A DNA stretch of 64,000 nucleotides from Nocardioides houyundeii (lineage in GTDB: Bacteria > Actinomycetota > Actinomycetes > Propionibacteriales > Nocardioidaceae). The notes beneath the pieces were generated by a model, which saw nothing but the letters and a program-made list of their open reading frames with translations, searched no databases and was not told where the DNA came from. The stretch's first letter is position 1; the number at the start of each line of letters is the position of its first letter. Below, in pieces: positions 24,439-35,506 of this stretch. A program made the position numbers and the translations under genes. The DNA is taken from assembly GCF_002865585.1 (NCBI RefSeq), contig NZ_CP025581.1:62001-126000 (forward strand), read 5' to 3'.

Positions 24439-25599
24439 TCAGCGACGCACGGCGGCCGAGGAGACGACCTCACGCAGTGTTGCAGCCACGTGGGACACGT
24501 CGTCCTGGTCGAGGTTGGCGTGCATGGGGATGGCGAGGTGCCGCTCGAACAGGTCGGCCGAGACGGGGCACTCCTCGCGCGAGCCGTAGACGGGCTGCAC
24601 GTGGGAGGCGTAGGTGCCGAAGTTGCAGCCCACGCCGCGCTCGCGCAGCGCCAGCGCCACCGCGCCCCGGTCCAGGGCCGGGTCGATCGCGATGACGTAG
24701 GACTGCCAGGTGTGGGTGCGGTCGGGCAGGGCCACCGGCAGCGCCACCTGCTGGAGGTCGCCGAGCTGGTCGGCGTACCAGCCGGCGGCGCGGGAGCGGG
24801 CGGCCAGCAGGTCCGGGAGCCGGCGCAGCTGGACCCGCATGATGGCCGCGGAGACGTCGGAGAGCCGGTAGTTGTAGCCGGCGACGTCGAAGCTGGGGAC
24901 CGGCAAGGTGGCCGCTCCCTCGCGGGTGATCGCCGGGGCGATGCCGTAGGTGTGCAGCTTGCGTGCGGTGTCCATCCGGGCCGCGTCGCTCCCGACCAGC
25001 GCGCCGCCCTCACCGGCGGTGATGCCCTTGCGGCCGTGGAAGCTGAAGGCGGCGAGGTCGGCCAGGCTGCCCGCGGGGCGGCCCTGGTAGGTCGCGCCCG
25101 TGGCGCAGGCTGCGTCCTCCATCAGCCACAGCCCGTGCCGGTCGGCGATGGCGCGCAGCTCGGCGTAGTCGGCCGGCTGCCCGAACGGGTCCACGGCCAG
25201 GATGCCGACGGTGCGCTCGGTGATCCGGGCCTCCACGCTGGCCGGGTCGGCCGACCAGATGTCGGGGCGGACGTCGGCGAAGACGGGGGTGGCGCCGGTC
25301 CACAGCACCGCGTGCCCGGTGGCCGGGAAGGTGTAGTCGGCGACCACCACCTCGTCGCCGGGGCTTGTGCCGAGCACCTGCAGGCCCAGGTGCAGCGCCG
25401 ATCCGCAGTTGCTGGTGGCCAGGGCGTGGGAGGTGCCCACGGCGACGGCCAGCTCGGACTCCAGCGCCAGGCACGACGGCCCGGCTCCCGAGAGCCAGCC
25501 GGAGGCGAACACCTCGGCGACGGCGGCGAGCTCCGGCTCGCCGACCGTGGGCTCGCCCAGGGCTACGGTGCGCAGCGGGGCGCTGGTCGCGTCGGTCAT
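24439..25599 (-). CDS. DegT/DnrJ/EryC1/StrS sugar aminotransferase (1 of 2)
   Basis: 386 residues. The PLP-dependent pattern is clear: SNCGSALHLGLQVLG, DEVVVADYTFPATGHAVLWTGATPVFADV, EDAACATGATYQGRPAGS and the PLP lysine in FSFHGRKGITAGEGGALV. These enzymes transaminate keto-sugars with glutamate to give amino-deoxy sugars. Its ATG overlaps the glycosyltransferase stop (ATGA). It differs clearly from the second aminotransferase at 28364, so the cluster probably makes two amino sugars or a diamino sugar. Confidence 0.92.
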   Translation of the reverse strand: MTDATSAPLRTVALGEPTVGEPELAAVAEVFASGWLSGAGPSCLALESELAVAVGTSHALATSNCGSALHLGLQVLGTSPGDEVVVADYTFPATGHAVLWTGATPVFADVRPDIWSADPASVEARITERTVGILAVDPFGQPADYAELRAIADRHGLWLMEDAACATGATYQGRPAGSLADLAAFSFHGRKGITAGEGGALVGSDAARMDTARKLHTYGIAPAITREGAATLPVPSFDVAGYNYRLSDVSAAIMRVQLRRLPDLLAARSRAAGWYADQLGDLQQVALPVALPDRTHTWQSYVIAIDPALDRGAVALALRERGVGCNFGTYASHVQPVYGSREECPVSADLFERHLAIPMHANLDQDDVSHVAATLREVVSSAAVRR

Positions 25600-26804
25600 G
25601 CGGAGGGTCCTTCCTCGCTCTCGGTGATCCCGGCCAGGTCAGCCAGCGTCTCCAGGTGCTGGTCCAGGACCCGCTCCAGGGTGAAGTGCCGGTCGAAGAC
25701 CTCGCGACCGCGGGCGCCGACCAGGCGTGCCGCGTCCGGGTCGTCGAGCACCCGCAGCAGCCGCTCCGACAGTCCGACGACGTCGTGGCGCTCGCACAGG
25801 TGGATGTCGTGCCCGTCCTTCAGTGCCACCCCGGGGAAGTTGTCCTCCCGGCCCCAGCCGACCACCGGCACGCCGGCGGCCATCGCCTCCAGCGTGGCGG
25901 TGCCGAGGCCGTCGCCCTGCTCGTGGGCCTCCACGTCGGCGGCGGCGAGCAGGTGCGGGATCGTCGACTTCTCCATGGCGCCCAGCGAGCGGACCGCGTG
26001 GCTGATGCCGAGCTCCTCGGCCTTGGCCAGGAACAGGTCGTAGTAGACGCGCCCGACCACGGCGAGCACGGCGTCGGGGTGGCGGGCCAGCACGGCCGGC
26101 ATCGCCTCCACCAGGCCGATCCGGTCCCGCAGTGGGATCACGTGCCCCACCGAGAGGATCAGCGGTACGTCGTCGGCGAGCCCGAGCATGGCGCGGCCGG
26201 TATCCCGGGAGCCGCCGCGGACCCACTCGCCGTTGACCCCGACCGGGATCGGGACCAAGTCGCGGAAGCCGTGCGGGTAGCGATGGCGGATGTAGTCGTC
26301 CATGTAGCGGTCCATCACCACGATGCGGGGCTGGTAGCGCCGCAGTCGGGGGTTGACCAGCGTGGCGTCCAGGCCCCGGAAGGCGCGGCGGTAGTGCGCG
26401 GAGGGGTTCTCCAGCCGGGTGTGGATGCTGAGCAGGGTGGGCACCCCGCGGCGCCGGGCGTAGGCGCCGGTGGCCCAGGTGAGGTCCATCATCTGGCCGT
26501 GCTGGTGGATGGCGTCGGGCGCGAAGTCGTCCAGCAGCGCCGCCAGCCGGCGGCGCAGGGAGGGCCGGGTGGCGAAGGAGAGGTCGAAGCTGACCGCCAG
26601 CTTGCTCTCGGGGAGCATCACCGCCGGCAGCCGCACGATCCGCAGGCCGTCGCGCTCCTCGTACGCCGGGGCGTCGGCGTAGGCGGCGGTCACCACGAGC
26701 ACGTCGTGGCCGCGTGCGGCGTACCCCTTGGCGAGGGCTTCGGAGAGGTGCGAGCTGCCACCGACCCGGGGTGGGAAGAAGTTGTTGACGACAGCGATGC
26801 GCAC
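25596..26804 (-). CDS. GT4-family glycosyltransferase
   Basis: 402 residues from the GTG at 26804. It begins VRIAVVNNFFPPRVGGSSHLSEALAKGYAARGHDVLVVT, the N-terminal lobe of GT-B retaining glycosyltransferases. The C-terminal lobe has ILSVGHVIPLRDRIGLVEAMP and ADVEAHEQGDGLGTATLEAMAAGVPVVGWG, where the E-x7-E motif is replaced by H/E-rich variants of the GT4 family. It transfers a sugar from a nucleotide donor at the cytoplasmic face. I reject a longer frame starting at 26843 because it would overlap the upstream stop with a poor N-terminus. Confidence 0.88.
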   Translation of the reverse strand: MRIAVVNNFFPPRVGGSSHLSEALAKGYAARGHDVLVVTAAYADAPAYEERDGLRIVRLPAVMLPESKLAVSFDLSFATRPSLRRRLAALLDDFAPDAIHQHGQMMDLTWATGAYARRRGVPTLLSIHTRLENPSAHYRRAFRGLDATLVNPRLRRYQPRIVVMDRYMDDYIRHRYPHGFRDLVPIPVGVNGEWVRGGSRDTGRAMLGLADDVPLILSVGHVIPLRDRIGLVEAMPAVLARHPDAVLAVVGRVYYDLFLAKAEELGISHAVRSLGAMEKSTIPHLLAAADVEAHEQGDGLGTATLEAMAAGVPVVGWGREDNFPGVALKDGHDIHLCERHDVVGLSERLLRVLDDPDAARLVGARGREVFDRHFTLERVLDQHLETLADLAGITESEEGPSA

Positions 26805-26814
26805 CGGCCGGAAT

Positions 26815-28371
26815 CTACCTGCTCGGCGCCACGGCGGGCACATCGTCCGGGATCGGCGTGGCGCTGCGGCGCAGCGCGAGGAGGTGCCCCGCCCAGGCGG
26901 CGGCCAGCAGTGCGGCCAGCACGGCGGTCAGCAGCTCGCCGGGGAGTGGCGGGTCCCAGGGCCCGTCGAACAGGGAGTCGCCCTCGGTGCCGGAGACGTT
27001 GCGGCGCAGCAGGTGCAGGAACGCCCGCAGCTGGCCGACCGCCAGGATCGCGATGGCCACCGACCAGGCGATCCCGAGGCGCCGGCGCAGCCAGGCCCGG
27101 TCGCCGTCGAGCCGCTCGGAGGCCAGGAACAGCGCGAACACGGGCACCATCACCGTCACCGGCAGGGTGTAGCGGCCCTGCCACACGCCGCCCGTGGTGT
27201 TCCACTGGTAGGCCTGCAGCAGGATCGGCGCCGCGTAGGTCGCCAGCCCCAGGGCCACCACCACCAGCACCTCGCGGCGGGTCAGCAGCACCAGCGCGGT
27301 GGACAGCACGAAGATCGTGGTCCACGCGATCACCGTGAACTGCTCCGGCGGCAGGGTCAGCTCCAGCCAGCCGAAGCTGCCCACCTGCTGCACCAGCGTG
27401 GTGCTGTCGATCCACTGCTTGGCCTCCATCAGCCGCTGCGGCCAGGACAGGTCGAACTTGTCCTCGGCCTGGATGGAGAGCAGCTCGGCGTGGTTGGTCC
27501 ACCACAGGTCGAAGACCGCGCCGGCCGCCGGCAGGAAGGCCCACGGCAGGTTCCGCCGGGTCAGCACCGCCCGCCAGGTGCGCCGCCGGGCCAGCGCCAC
27601 GAACGCCGCCGCCCAGATCAGCACCCAGAACGGGGCGAGCATCCGGATCGTGACCATCACGGTGGCCGCGAGCATGGCGCGGCGGAACATCGCGGCGCCC
27701 AGCCAGCTGTCGGGGTCCCGCCAGAAGGCCAGGCCGCAGGCGGCCAGGGCGATGCCGGCGGTGATCTCGGTGATGTTGGGGTTCACCGCCCCGCCCAGGT
27801 ACATCACCATCGGCGTCAGGGTCAGTCCCACGCCGGTCAGCGCGACCCCGGGGCGCCGCATGGTCAGCGCGGCGCTGATCGCGAAGGCGACGAAGAGCGC
27901 GGCCAGGGCGGCGGCGGCCACGCGCTCGGCGTAGACGGCGTACTGCTGGGGGACCAGGTTCGAGGGCCACCCGGTCGCGAGGTAGTAGGTGGGCATGTTG
28001 CGCCCCGCCGGGTTGGTGAACTCCACCAGCGTCTCGGAGTCGGTCGGGAACGTCATGCACGAGGCGGGCACCTCGGGCTGGAACACCATGCAGCTGAAGC
28101 TCGAGGCGCTCTGCACCAGGCCCTCGGGGACGTCCATCACCGCGTTGGAGGTGACGCCCGAGGCGAAGACGTCGGTGAGCTCGGGCTCGAGGTTGCCGTG
28201 GCCCACGTGCCAGGCCATCAGGTCGTGCGCCGGCGCGTCCGGGGTGCTCCACAGCGGCGTGGCCACCGACCACGCCATGAAGCAGCCGAAGACCCAGACC
28301 CAGGCGACCAGCGTGGTGACCAGCAGCCGGGTGCGGGTCCAGGGGTGACGCGGCCGGTCGGCCTCAGGCAC
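26815..28371 (-). CDS. DUF2142-type polytopic membrane protein (2 of 3)
   Basis: 518 residues, about 11-12 membrane helices. After TM1 an extracytoplasmic loop contains WSTPDAPAHDLMAWHVGHGN, PAGRNMPTYYLATGWPS and a Cys pair, and a central re-entrant region has MYLGGAVNPNITEITAGIALAA. These are hallmarks of DUF2142 proteins of the GT-C-like fold. It is strikingly similar to the third copy at 29522-31129 in the same loops. Its start overlaps the upstream aminotransferase stop by 8 nt. Probable role: sugar transfer to a lipid-linked acceptor, or its modification, outside the membrane. Confidence 0.8.
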   Translation of the reverse strand: MPEADRPRHPWTRTRLLVTTLVAWVWVFGCFMAWSVATPLWSTPDAPAHDLMAWHVGHGNLEPELTDVFASGVTSNAVMDVPEGLVQSASSFSCMVFQPEVPASCMTFPTDSETLVEFTNPAGRNMPTYYLATGWPSNLVPQQYAVYAERVAAAALAALFVAFAISAALTMRRPGVALTGVGLTLTPMVMYLGGAVNPNITEITAGIALAACGLAFWRDPDSWLGAAMFRRAMLAATVMVTIRMLAPFWVLIWAAAFVALARRRTWRAVLTRRNLPWAFLPAAGAVFDLWWTNHAELLSIQAEDKFDLSWPQRLMEAKQWIDSTTLVQQVGSFGWLELTLPPEQFTVIAWTTIFVLSTALVLLTRREVLVVVALGLATYAAPILLQAYQWNTTGGVWQGRYTLPVTVMVPVFALFLASERLDGDRAWLRRRLGIAWSVAIAILAVGQLRAFLHLLRRNVSGTEGDSLFDGPWDPPLPGELLTAVLAALLAAAWAGHLLALRRSATPIPDDVPAVAPSR

Positions 28372-29470
28372 CGGCCCGGACCACCGCGTTGACGCCGGTC
28401 ACGATGCGCTCAAGGTCGCCGTCGGTGAGCGAGGGGTGCACGGGGAGGCTGATCACCTCGGCCGCGGCCCGCTCGGTCTCCGGCAGGTGCAGGTCGCCGG
28501 CGTGCGGGGCGAGCGAGGCCAGCCGGTGGTTGGGGATCGGGTAGTAGACCCCGGAGCCGACCTGGTGCTCCTCGCGCAGCGCCGCGACGATCCGGTCGCG
28601 CTCGCTCGCGCCGCCGGCGACCCGGATCGTGTACTGGTGGTAGACGTGCGTGGCGTGCTCGTGCACGGTCGGCACCTGCACGCCCGTCAGGTGCTCGTCG
28701 AGGTACGCCGCGTTGGCCCGGCGCTGCTCGGTCCAGCCCTCGACCTTCCTCAGCTGGACCCGACCGATGGCGGCGTGGATGTCGGTCATCCGGGCGTTGA
28801 AGCCGACCACCTCGTTGGCGTACTGCCGCTCCATGCCCTGGTTGCGCAGCAGGCGCAGGGCCCGGGCGATCTCGTCGGTGGCACACGAGACCATCCCGCC
28901 CTCGCCCGAGGTCATGTTCTTGGTGGGGTAGAGGCTGAACATCGCGAAGTCGCCGAAGGTGCCCACCGGCGCCCCGCGCCAGGTGGCCGCGTGCGCCTGC
29001 GCGGCGTCCTCGAAGATCGCGATCCCGGTCTCCCGGGCCAGGGCGGCGAAGGCGTCCATGTCGGCCGGGTGGCCGTAGAGGTGCACCGGCATGACGCCCT
29101 TGGTGCGCTCGGTGACCGCGGCCTTGACGCTCTCGGGGTCCAGGCAGAAGGTGACCGGGTCGATGTCGGCGAACACCGGGGTGGCGCCGGTGAGGGCGAC
29201 GGAGTTGCCGGTGGCGGCGAAGGTGAACGACGGCACGATGACCTCGTCGCCGGGGCCGATGCCTGCGGCCAGCAGGCCCAGGTGCAGCCCGGAGGTGCCG
29301 GAGTTGACGGCCACGCAGGTGCGCCCGGCGGTGAGCCGGGTGGCGAACTCGTCCTCGAAGGCGGCGACCTCGGGGCCCTGGGCGATCATGCCGGAGCGCA
29401 TCACGCGGTCCACGGCTTCACGCTCGTCGTCGCCGATGATCGGCTTGGCCGCGGGGATGAATGCAGTCAT
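28364..29470 (-). CDS. DegT/DnrJ/EryC1/StrS sugar aminotransferase (2 of 2), WbpE-like
   Basis: 368 residues. FIPAAKPIIGDDEREAV at the N-terminus, VNSGTSGLHLGLLAAG, DEVIVPSFTFAATGNSVALTGATPVFADID, EDAAQAHAATWRG and the PLP lysine in SLYPTKNMTSGEGG form the family signature. The whole resembles WbpE/WlbC-type UDP-3-keto-sugar aminotransferases. Together with the Gfo/Idh oxidoreductase and an acyltransferase, it could form a 2,3-diacetamido sugar pathway. That assignment is by analogy. Confidence 0.92.
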   Translation of the reverse strand: MTAFIPAAKPIIGDDEREAVDRVMRSGMIAQGPEVAAFEDEFATRLTAGRTCVAVNSGTSGLHLGLLAAGIGPGDEVIVPSFTFAATGNSVALTGATPVFADIDPVTFCLDPESVKAAVTERTKGVMPVHLYGHPADMDAFAALARETGIAIFEDAAQAHAATWRGAPVGTFGDFAMFSLYPTKNMTSGEGGMVSCATDEIARALRLLRNQGMERQYANEVVGFNARMTDIHAAIGRVQLRKVEGWTEQRRANAAYLDEHLTGVQVPTVHEHATHVYHQYTIRVAGGASERDRIVAALREEHQVGSGVYYPIPNHRLASLAPHAGDLHLPETERAAAEVISLPVHPSLTDGDLERIVTGVNAVVRAGA

Positions 29471-29521
29471 GGGGGGGTCCTGGCTCGTCTGCCCAGGCGT
29501 GTCACTTTGTGGTGCTCGGTG

Positions 29522-31129
29522 TCACTCGCTGGGACGGTTGTCGTCCGCCCGAGGGCGGGAGGCCCGAGGCACCTTACCGGCAGTCGTCACCGCCCGCTCC
29601 CGGTGACAGCCGATCCCGAAGGCCAGCCAGGCGACCACCAGCAGCAGCACCAGCGTCAGGACCAGGGCCTCGGCCGGCACCACGGGGCTCCATCGCTCCT
29701 CGGCGGAGGCCCGCCCGTCGAGGCCCTCGATGTTGCGGCGCAGCTGGAGTCGCAGGGCGGACACGTGGACCCAGGCGACGATGACCATCGCCAGCGGCAG
29801 CACCGTGCTGAAGCGCCGCGCCAGGTCCGCCACCCGGGGTGCCTGCAGCCGGTCGGCGGCCAGCACCAGGGTGATGATCGGGATCATCACGCTCAGCGGC
29901 AGCGTGTAGCGCCCCTGCCAGACGCCGCCGTTGGTGTTCCACTGTGCTGCCTGCAGCACGATCGGCACCAGGTAGGCCGCGACGAGCAGCCAGGCGGTGA
30001 CCAGCGCCTCGCGTCCCGGCAGGAACACCCAGGCGACCGCCACCAGGAAGACGACGGTCAGGGCGTAGTAGTAGTAGGTGGAGCCGGGAAGCACGGTGTC
30101 GAGCCAGCCGAAGACGCCGACCTGCGTGGACACCGATCCGACCCGGTCGATGTTCTCCTTGCTGGCCCAGAACGCCTGGGCGAGACTCAAGGAGTGCTTC
30201 GGCTCGTCCTGGTAGTCGGTGAGGGCCGCGGTGTAGGTCCAGACCACGTTGAAGACCGCCCCCAGGAACGGGACGGCCGCCCACGCGAGGCCGCGGCGGG
30301 TCAGGACCTTGCGCCACGCGCGCCGGTCCGCCACCAGGGCGAAGGCCACCACCCAGACGAGCACCCACACGGGGGCCAGCAGCCGGATCGTGACCATCAC
30401 GCCCGCCGCGATCATGGCGCGGCGGTACATCACCGCCCCCAGCCAGGTGTTGGGCTCTCGCAGGAAGACCACCGAGGTGGCGGCCAGCGCCATCGCCGCG
30501 GTGATCTCGAGCGAGTTGGGGTTGATCGCGCCGCCCAGGTACATCGCCATCGGGGTCAGTGCCACCGCCACCCCGGCCAGGGCCGTCATCGGCCGGGCGC
30601 GGGTCCAGGCCGCCGACGCGGCCCACGCCACGAAGAGCGCGGCGATCGCTGCCGCTGCCACCCGCATCGCGTACAGGGCGGCCACGCCGTCGACCAGGGT
30701 GGAGGGCCACCCCGTGGCCAGGTAGTACGTCGGGAAGTTCCGCCCCGCCGGGTTGACGAAGTCCACCAGGTCCGCGTCGTCCCCGGGGCTGACCATGCAC
30801 CCGGCCGCCGTGCGGCGCTCCTGGGCGTAGCAGCCGACGGTCTCCGCGCTGCGCACCAGACCCTCCGGGGCGGGGGTGACGGCGTTGGAGGTGACCCCGG
30901 AGTTGAGGACCTCCGTCGGATCGGGCAGCAGGTGCCCGTGGCCCACGTGCCAGGCCATCAGGTCGTGCGCCGGAGCGTCGGGGGAGGACCAGAACGGGGT
31001 GGCCAGCGACCAGGTCAGGAAGCAGGCGAAGACCCACACCCAGACGACGAGCGTGCGCAGCAGGAGCGTGCGGCGCTGCGGCGCGGGACTCTCGGGGTCC
31101 GCAGGTCCCCACCTGGCGATCGACAGCAC
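29522..31129 (-). CDS. DUF2142-type polytopic membrane protein (3 of 3)
   Basis: 535 residues, about 12 membrane helices. It shares with the second copy WSSPDAPAHDLMAWHVGHGH, NPAGRNFPTYYLATGWPS and MYLGGAINPNSLEITAAMALAA, so they are recent paralogues in one operon. The Cys pair in the first loop is retained (CYAQE and GCMVS). The GTG at 31129 lies 6 nt after TAACCT, so it is likely leaderless and starts its own transcript for the downstream glycan genes. Confidence 0.82.
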   Translation of the reverse strand: MLSIARWGPADPESPAPQRRTLLLRTLVVWVWVFACFLTWSLATPFWSSPDAPAHDLMAWHVGHGHLLPDPTEVLNSGVTSNAVTPAPEGLVRSAETVGCYAQERRTAAGCMVSPGDDADLVDFVNPAGRNFPTYYLATGWPSTLVDGVAALYAMRVAAAAIAALFVAWAASAAWTRARPMTALAGVAVALTPMAMYLGGAINPNSLEITAAMALAATSVVFLREPNTWLGAVMYRRAMIAAGVMVTIRLLAPVWVLVWVVAFALVADRRAWRKVLTRRGLAWAAVPFLGAVFNVVWTYTAALTDYQDEPKHSLSLAQAFWASKENIDRVGSVSTQVGVFGWLDTVLPGSTYYYYALTVVFLVAVAWVFLPGREALVTAWLLVAAYLVPIVLQAAQWNTNGGVWQGRYTLPLSVMIPIITLVLAADRLQAPRVADLARRFSTVLPLAMVIVAWVHVSALRLQLRRNIEGLDGRASAEERWSPVVPAEALVLTLVLLLVVAWLAFGIGCHRERAVTTAGKVPRASRPRADDNRPSE

Positions 31130-31190
31130 CTGCGGAGGTTAGTGAGTCGCTGGTGGTCGCGTCGGCGTTCGTCCAAAAGGGAGCGGGGCG

Positions 31191-31916
31191 TCACTCCGCC
31201 CGGGCCGGGGCTGCGCCGTCGCGGCGCTCCACCCACTGCGCGAGCGCGCTCCGCACGTCGTCGGGGACCCGGTCCAGGTCGCGGTCCCCGCCCAGGGCCA
31301 CCGCGGCGATGGCGTCGTGGTCGGCCGCGGCTACGCCGAGGAGGTCCAGGCGGTAGGTGTTGAGCCGGGTGGGCCGCGCGGGCACCCCCAGGCTGACGGC
31401 GTACGGCGGGAGGTCGGCGCGGACGGCCGACTGCATGCCGACCATCGCCCCGGCCCCGATCCAGGCCCGCTGGTGCACCACGGTGCCCAGGCCCAGGTTG
31501 GCGCCGTCGCCGACGGTGACGTGGCCGGCGAGCACCGCGGTGTGGGCCAGGGTGACGCCGTTGCCGAGGGTGCAGTCGTGGCTCACGTGCGCCTTGCCCA
31601 TCAGGAACGCGTCGTCGCCGACCCGGGTCTCGTGCGCCCAGCCCTGGGTGACGGAACTGAACTCCTTGAACACGTTGCGCGACCCGATCACCACGCCGGT
31701 GTCCCGGGTGGGCTCCTCCCAGCCGGGGTCCAGGTGGTGGCCGCGCACGTCGGCGGCGGCCCCGATCGAGACGTGCGGGGAGAAGAAGTTGTCGTCCCCG
31801 ATCCGCACCGGGCCCGAGATCACGACGTACGGGCCGATGGTGTTGCCCTGGCCGAGCTCGACCTCGGGGCCGAGGATCGCGGTGGGGTGGATGCGGTTCG
31901 CGGTGCCGGCTGCCAT
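31191..31916 (-). CDS. LpxA-like UDP-sugar O- or N-acyltransferase (left-handed beta-helix)
   Basis: 241 residues from the ATG at 31916. The alignment with E. coli LpxA is visible by eye over the whole length: IHPTAILGPEVELGQGNTIGPY, EPTRDTGVVIGSRNVFKEF, the active-site region MGKAHVSHDCTLGNGVTLAH with its catalytic His, AVLAGHVTVGDGA, and VPPY-like DLPPYAVSLGVPARPTRLN followed by a helical tail. LpxA makes lipid A in Gram-negatives. In an actinobacterium it more likely acylates a UDP-amino sugar of a surface glycan. It heads the minus-strand glycan run, with the MCC operon divergent. Confidence 0.88.
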   Translation of the reverse strand: MAAGTANRIHPTAILGPEVELGQGNTIGPYVVISGPVRIGDDNFFSPHVSIGAAADVRGHHLDPGWEEPTRDTGVVIGSRNVFKEFSSVTQGWAHETRVGDDAFLMGKAHVSHDCTLGNGVTLAHTAVLAGHVTVGDGANLGLGTVVHQRAWIGAGAMVGMQSAVRADLPPYAVSLGVPARPTRLNTYRLDLLGVAAADHDAIAAVALGGDRDLDRVPDDVRSALAQWVERRDGAAPARAE

Positions 31917-31966
31917 GGGCCGAAGCCTGCCACGCGGCTCGGTCCCCGGGGTTCGGTCGACGCGCT

Positions 31967-31985
31967 GGTTAATGATCGCTAACCT
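31967..31985 (+). promoter_or_regulatory. Palindrome over the -10 of the MCC operon (candidate operator)
   Basis: GGTTAATGATCGCTAACC (31967-31984) pairs at 7 of 9 arm positions, and its right arm overlaps TAACCT (31980-31985), the -10 that ends 6 nt before the ATG at 31992. A TetR-type dimer would fit. No regulator gene is adjacent to the operon. Confidence 0.55.
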
Positions 31986-31991
31986 AGTCCC

Positions 31992-33586
<1,595 letters not shown>

Positions 33587-33587
<1 letters not shown>

Positions 33588-35506
33588 TGGGCATGAGAAC
33601 CCTCCTGATCGCCAACCGCGGCGAGATCGCGCTGCGGGTGATCCGCACCTGCCGCGACCTCGGCATCCGCAGCGTCGCCATCCACACCGACCTCGACCGC
33701 TCCGCGCTGCACGTGCGCGAGGCGGACGCGGCGCTCCCGGTCTCCAGCTATCTCGACATCCCCGCCGTCGTCGAGGCCGCCGTACGGTCCGGGGCCGACG
33801 CGGTGCACCCCGGCTACGGCTTCCTCTCCGAGCGCGCCGAGCTCGCCCGCGCCCTGGCCGACGCCGGGATCACCCTGGTCGGGCCCACCGCCGAGGTGAT
33901 GGACCAGATGGGGCGCAAGGACCGGGCCCGCGACCTGGCGGTGGCCGCCGGCGTCCCGGTGGTCCCGTCGTACGCCGTGGACGACGACCCCGCCTCGTTC
34001 GCCTACCCGGTGCTGGTCAAGGCGGCCGCCGGCGGCGGCGGCAAGGGCATGCGCGTGGTCCGCAGCGCCGAGGAGTACGACGCCGCGCTGGCCGCCGCGG
34101 CCCGTGAGGCAGCCTCCTCGTTCGGCGACGACACCCTGCTGGTGGAGAAGTACGTCGAGTCCGGGCGTCACGTCGAGGTGCAGGTGCTCGGCGACTCCCA
34201 CGGCCACGTGGTGCACCTCTTCGAGCGCGACTGCTCCACCCAGCGCCGCCACCAGAAGGTGCTGGAGGAGGCCCCGGCGCCCACCATCAGCGCCGAGACC
34301 CGTGAGCGCATCACCTCCGCCGCGGTGGCGCTGGCGGCGCACGTCGGCTACACCGGCGCCGGGACGGTGGAGTTCCTGCTCGACAACGACTCCGGCCAGG
34401 CCTACTTCCTGGAGATGAACACCCGCCTCCAGGTCGAGCACCCGGTCACCGAGCTGGTGGTCCGCGCCGGCGGTGCGCCGGTCGACCTGGTGCGCCTGCA
34501 GCTGGAGGTGGCCGCCGGCGGCGTGCTGCCGTTCGCCCAGGACGACCTGACGCTGTCCGGCCACGCGATCGAGGCCCGGGTCTACGCCGAGGACTCCTTC
34601 GGCGGGTTCCTGCCGCAGGCGGGCACCGCCTCCATCGTGCGCTGGCCGTCCGGCAACCACGTCCGGGTCGACCACTCGTTGGAGAGTGGCAGCGTGGTCA
34701 GCACCTCCTACGACCCGATGCTCGGCAAGGTGATCGCGCACGGGCCCGACCGGGAGTCGGCCCGCCGTGCCCTGGTCGACGCGCTGGACCGGACCGCTGT
34801 GCTCGGCCTGACCACCAACACCGGCTTCCTGCGCACCCTGGTGGCCCGCGAGGAGTTCGCGGAGGCCCGGATCGACACCGCGTGGCTGGACCGGGTCGCC
34901 ATCCCCGGTCCCGAGGTCCCGGCGCCGGCCGACGACGTCGCCCGGGTGATCGCGGCGTGGACCGACGTGGCCGTGACCCGGCTGACCGCCGGCGCGCCGC
35001 ACCCGTTCGCCCCGGACAGCTGGCGGCTCGCCGCCGGTCCGGCACCGGTCCTCGTCGAGCTGGACCGCCCGGTCGCGGTGGAGCGCGCCGCAGGCCTGGT
35101 CGACGGCGTCCACCGGGTCGCCGAGCTCCGGATGGCCGACCACGAGGTGGTGCTCGACATCGACGACGTCCGGCACCGCGCGGTCGTCAACGCCGACCGG
35201 CACCGGGTCGAGGTGGTCCACCAGGGTCAGCGCCACGTCTTCGAGCGGCCCGACGTGTTCGCCGACCAGGCGGTCGCCGCAGGTGACGGCACGATCCTGG
35301 CCCCGATGCCCGGCACCGTGCTGGAGGTCAAGGTGGTCGCCGGCCAGCAGGTGGTCGCCGGCGAGGCGCTGGGCATGATGGAGGCCATGAAGATGGAGCT
35401 GGCCCTGAAAGCGCCCTTCGACGGCGTGGTCGCCGAGGTGCTCGCCGTCGCCGGAGCCCAGGTGGCCCTGGGTGCGCGACTGTTCGTGGTGGAGGCGGCG
35501 GCATGA
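33587..35506 (+). CDS. 3-methylcrotonyl-CoA carboxylase, biotin carboxylase/carrier (alpha) subunit
   Basis: 639 residues, start ATG at 33587 sharing one base with the upstream stop. The biotin carboxylase domain has TLLIANRGEIALRVIRTCRDLGI, VKAAAGGGGKGMRVV (ATP-grasp loop), ERDCSTQRRHQKV and FLEMNTRLQVEHPVTE. The C-terminal biotinyl domain has GEALGMMEAMKMELALKAP, with Lys of AMKM the biotinylation site. Length and fusion match MccA/LiuD. It loads CO2 onto biotin for the beta subunit. Its stop overlaps the next start (ATGA). Confidence 0.94.

Noticed and set aside
23272..26043. 923-codon plus-strand frame across the glycan genes
   Set aside because: Shadow of the epimerase, aminotransferase and glycosyltransferase genes; no recognisable protein.
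28436..31363. 975-codon plus-strand frame across the aminotransferase and DUF2142 gene
   Set aside because: It spans two well-supported minus-strand genes and their gap; no motif, repetitive His/Gly/Arg composition.
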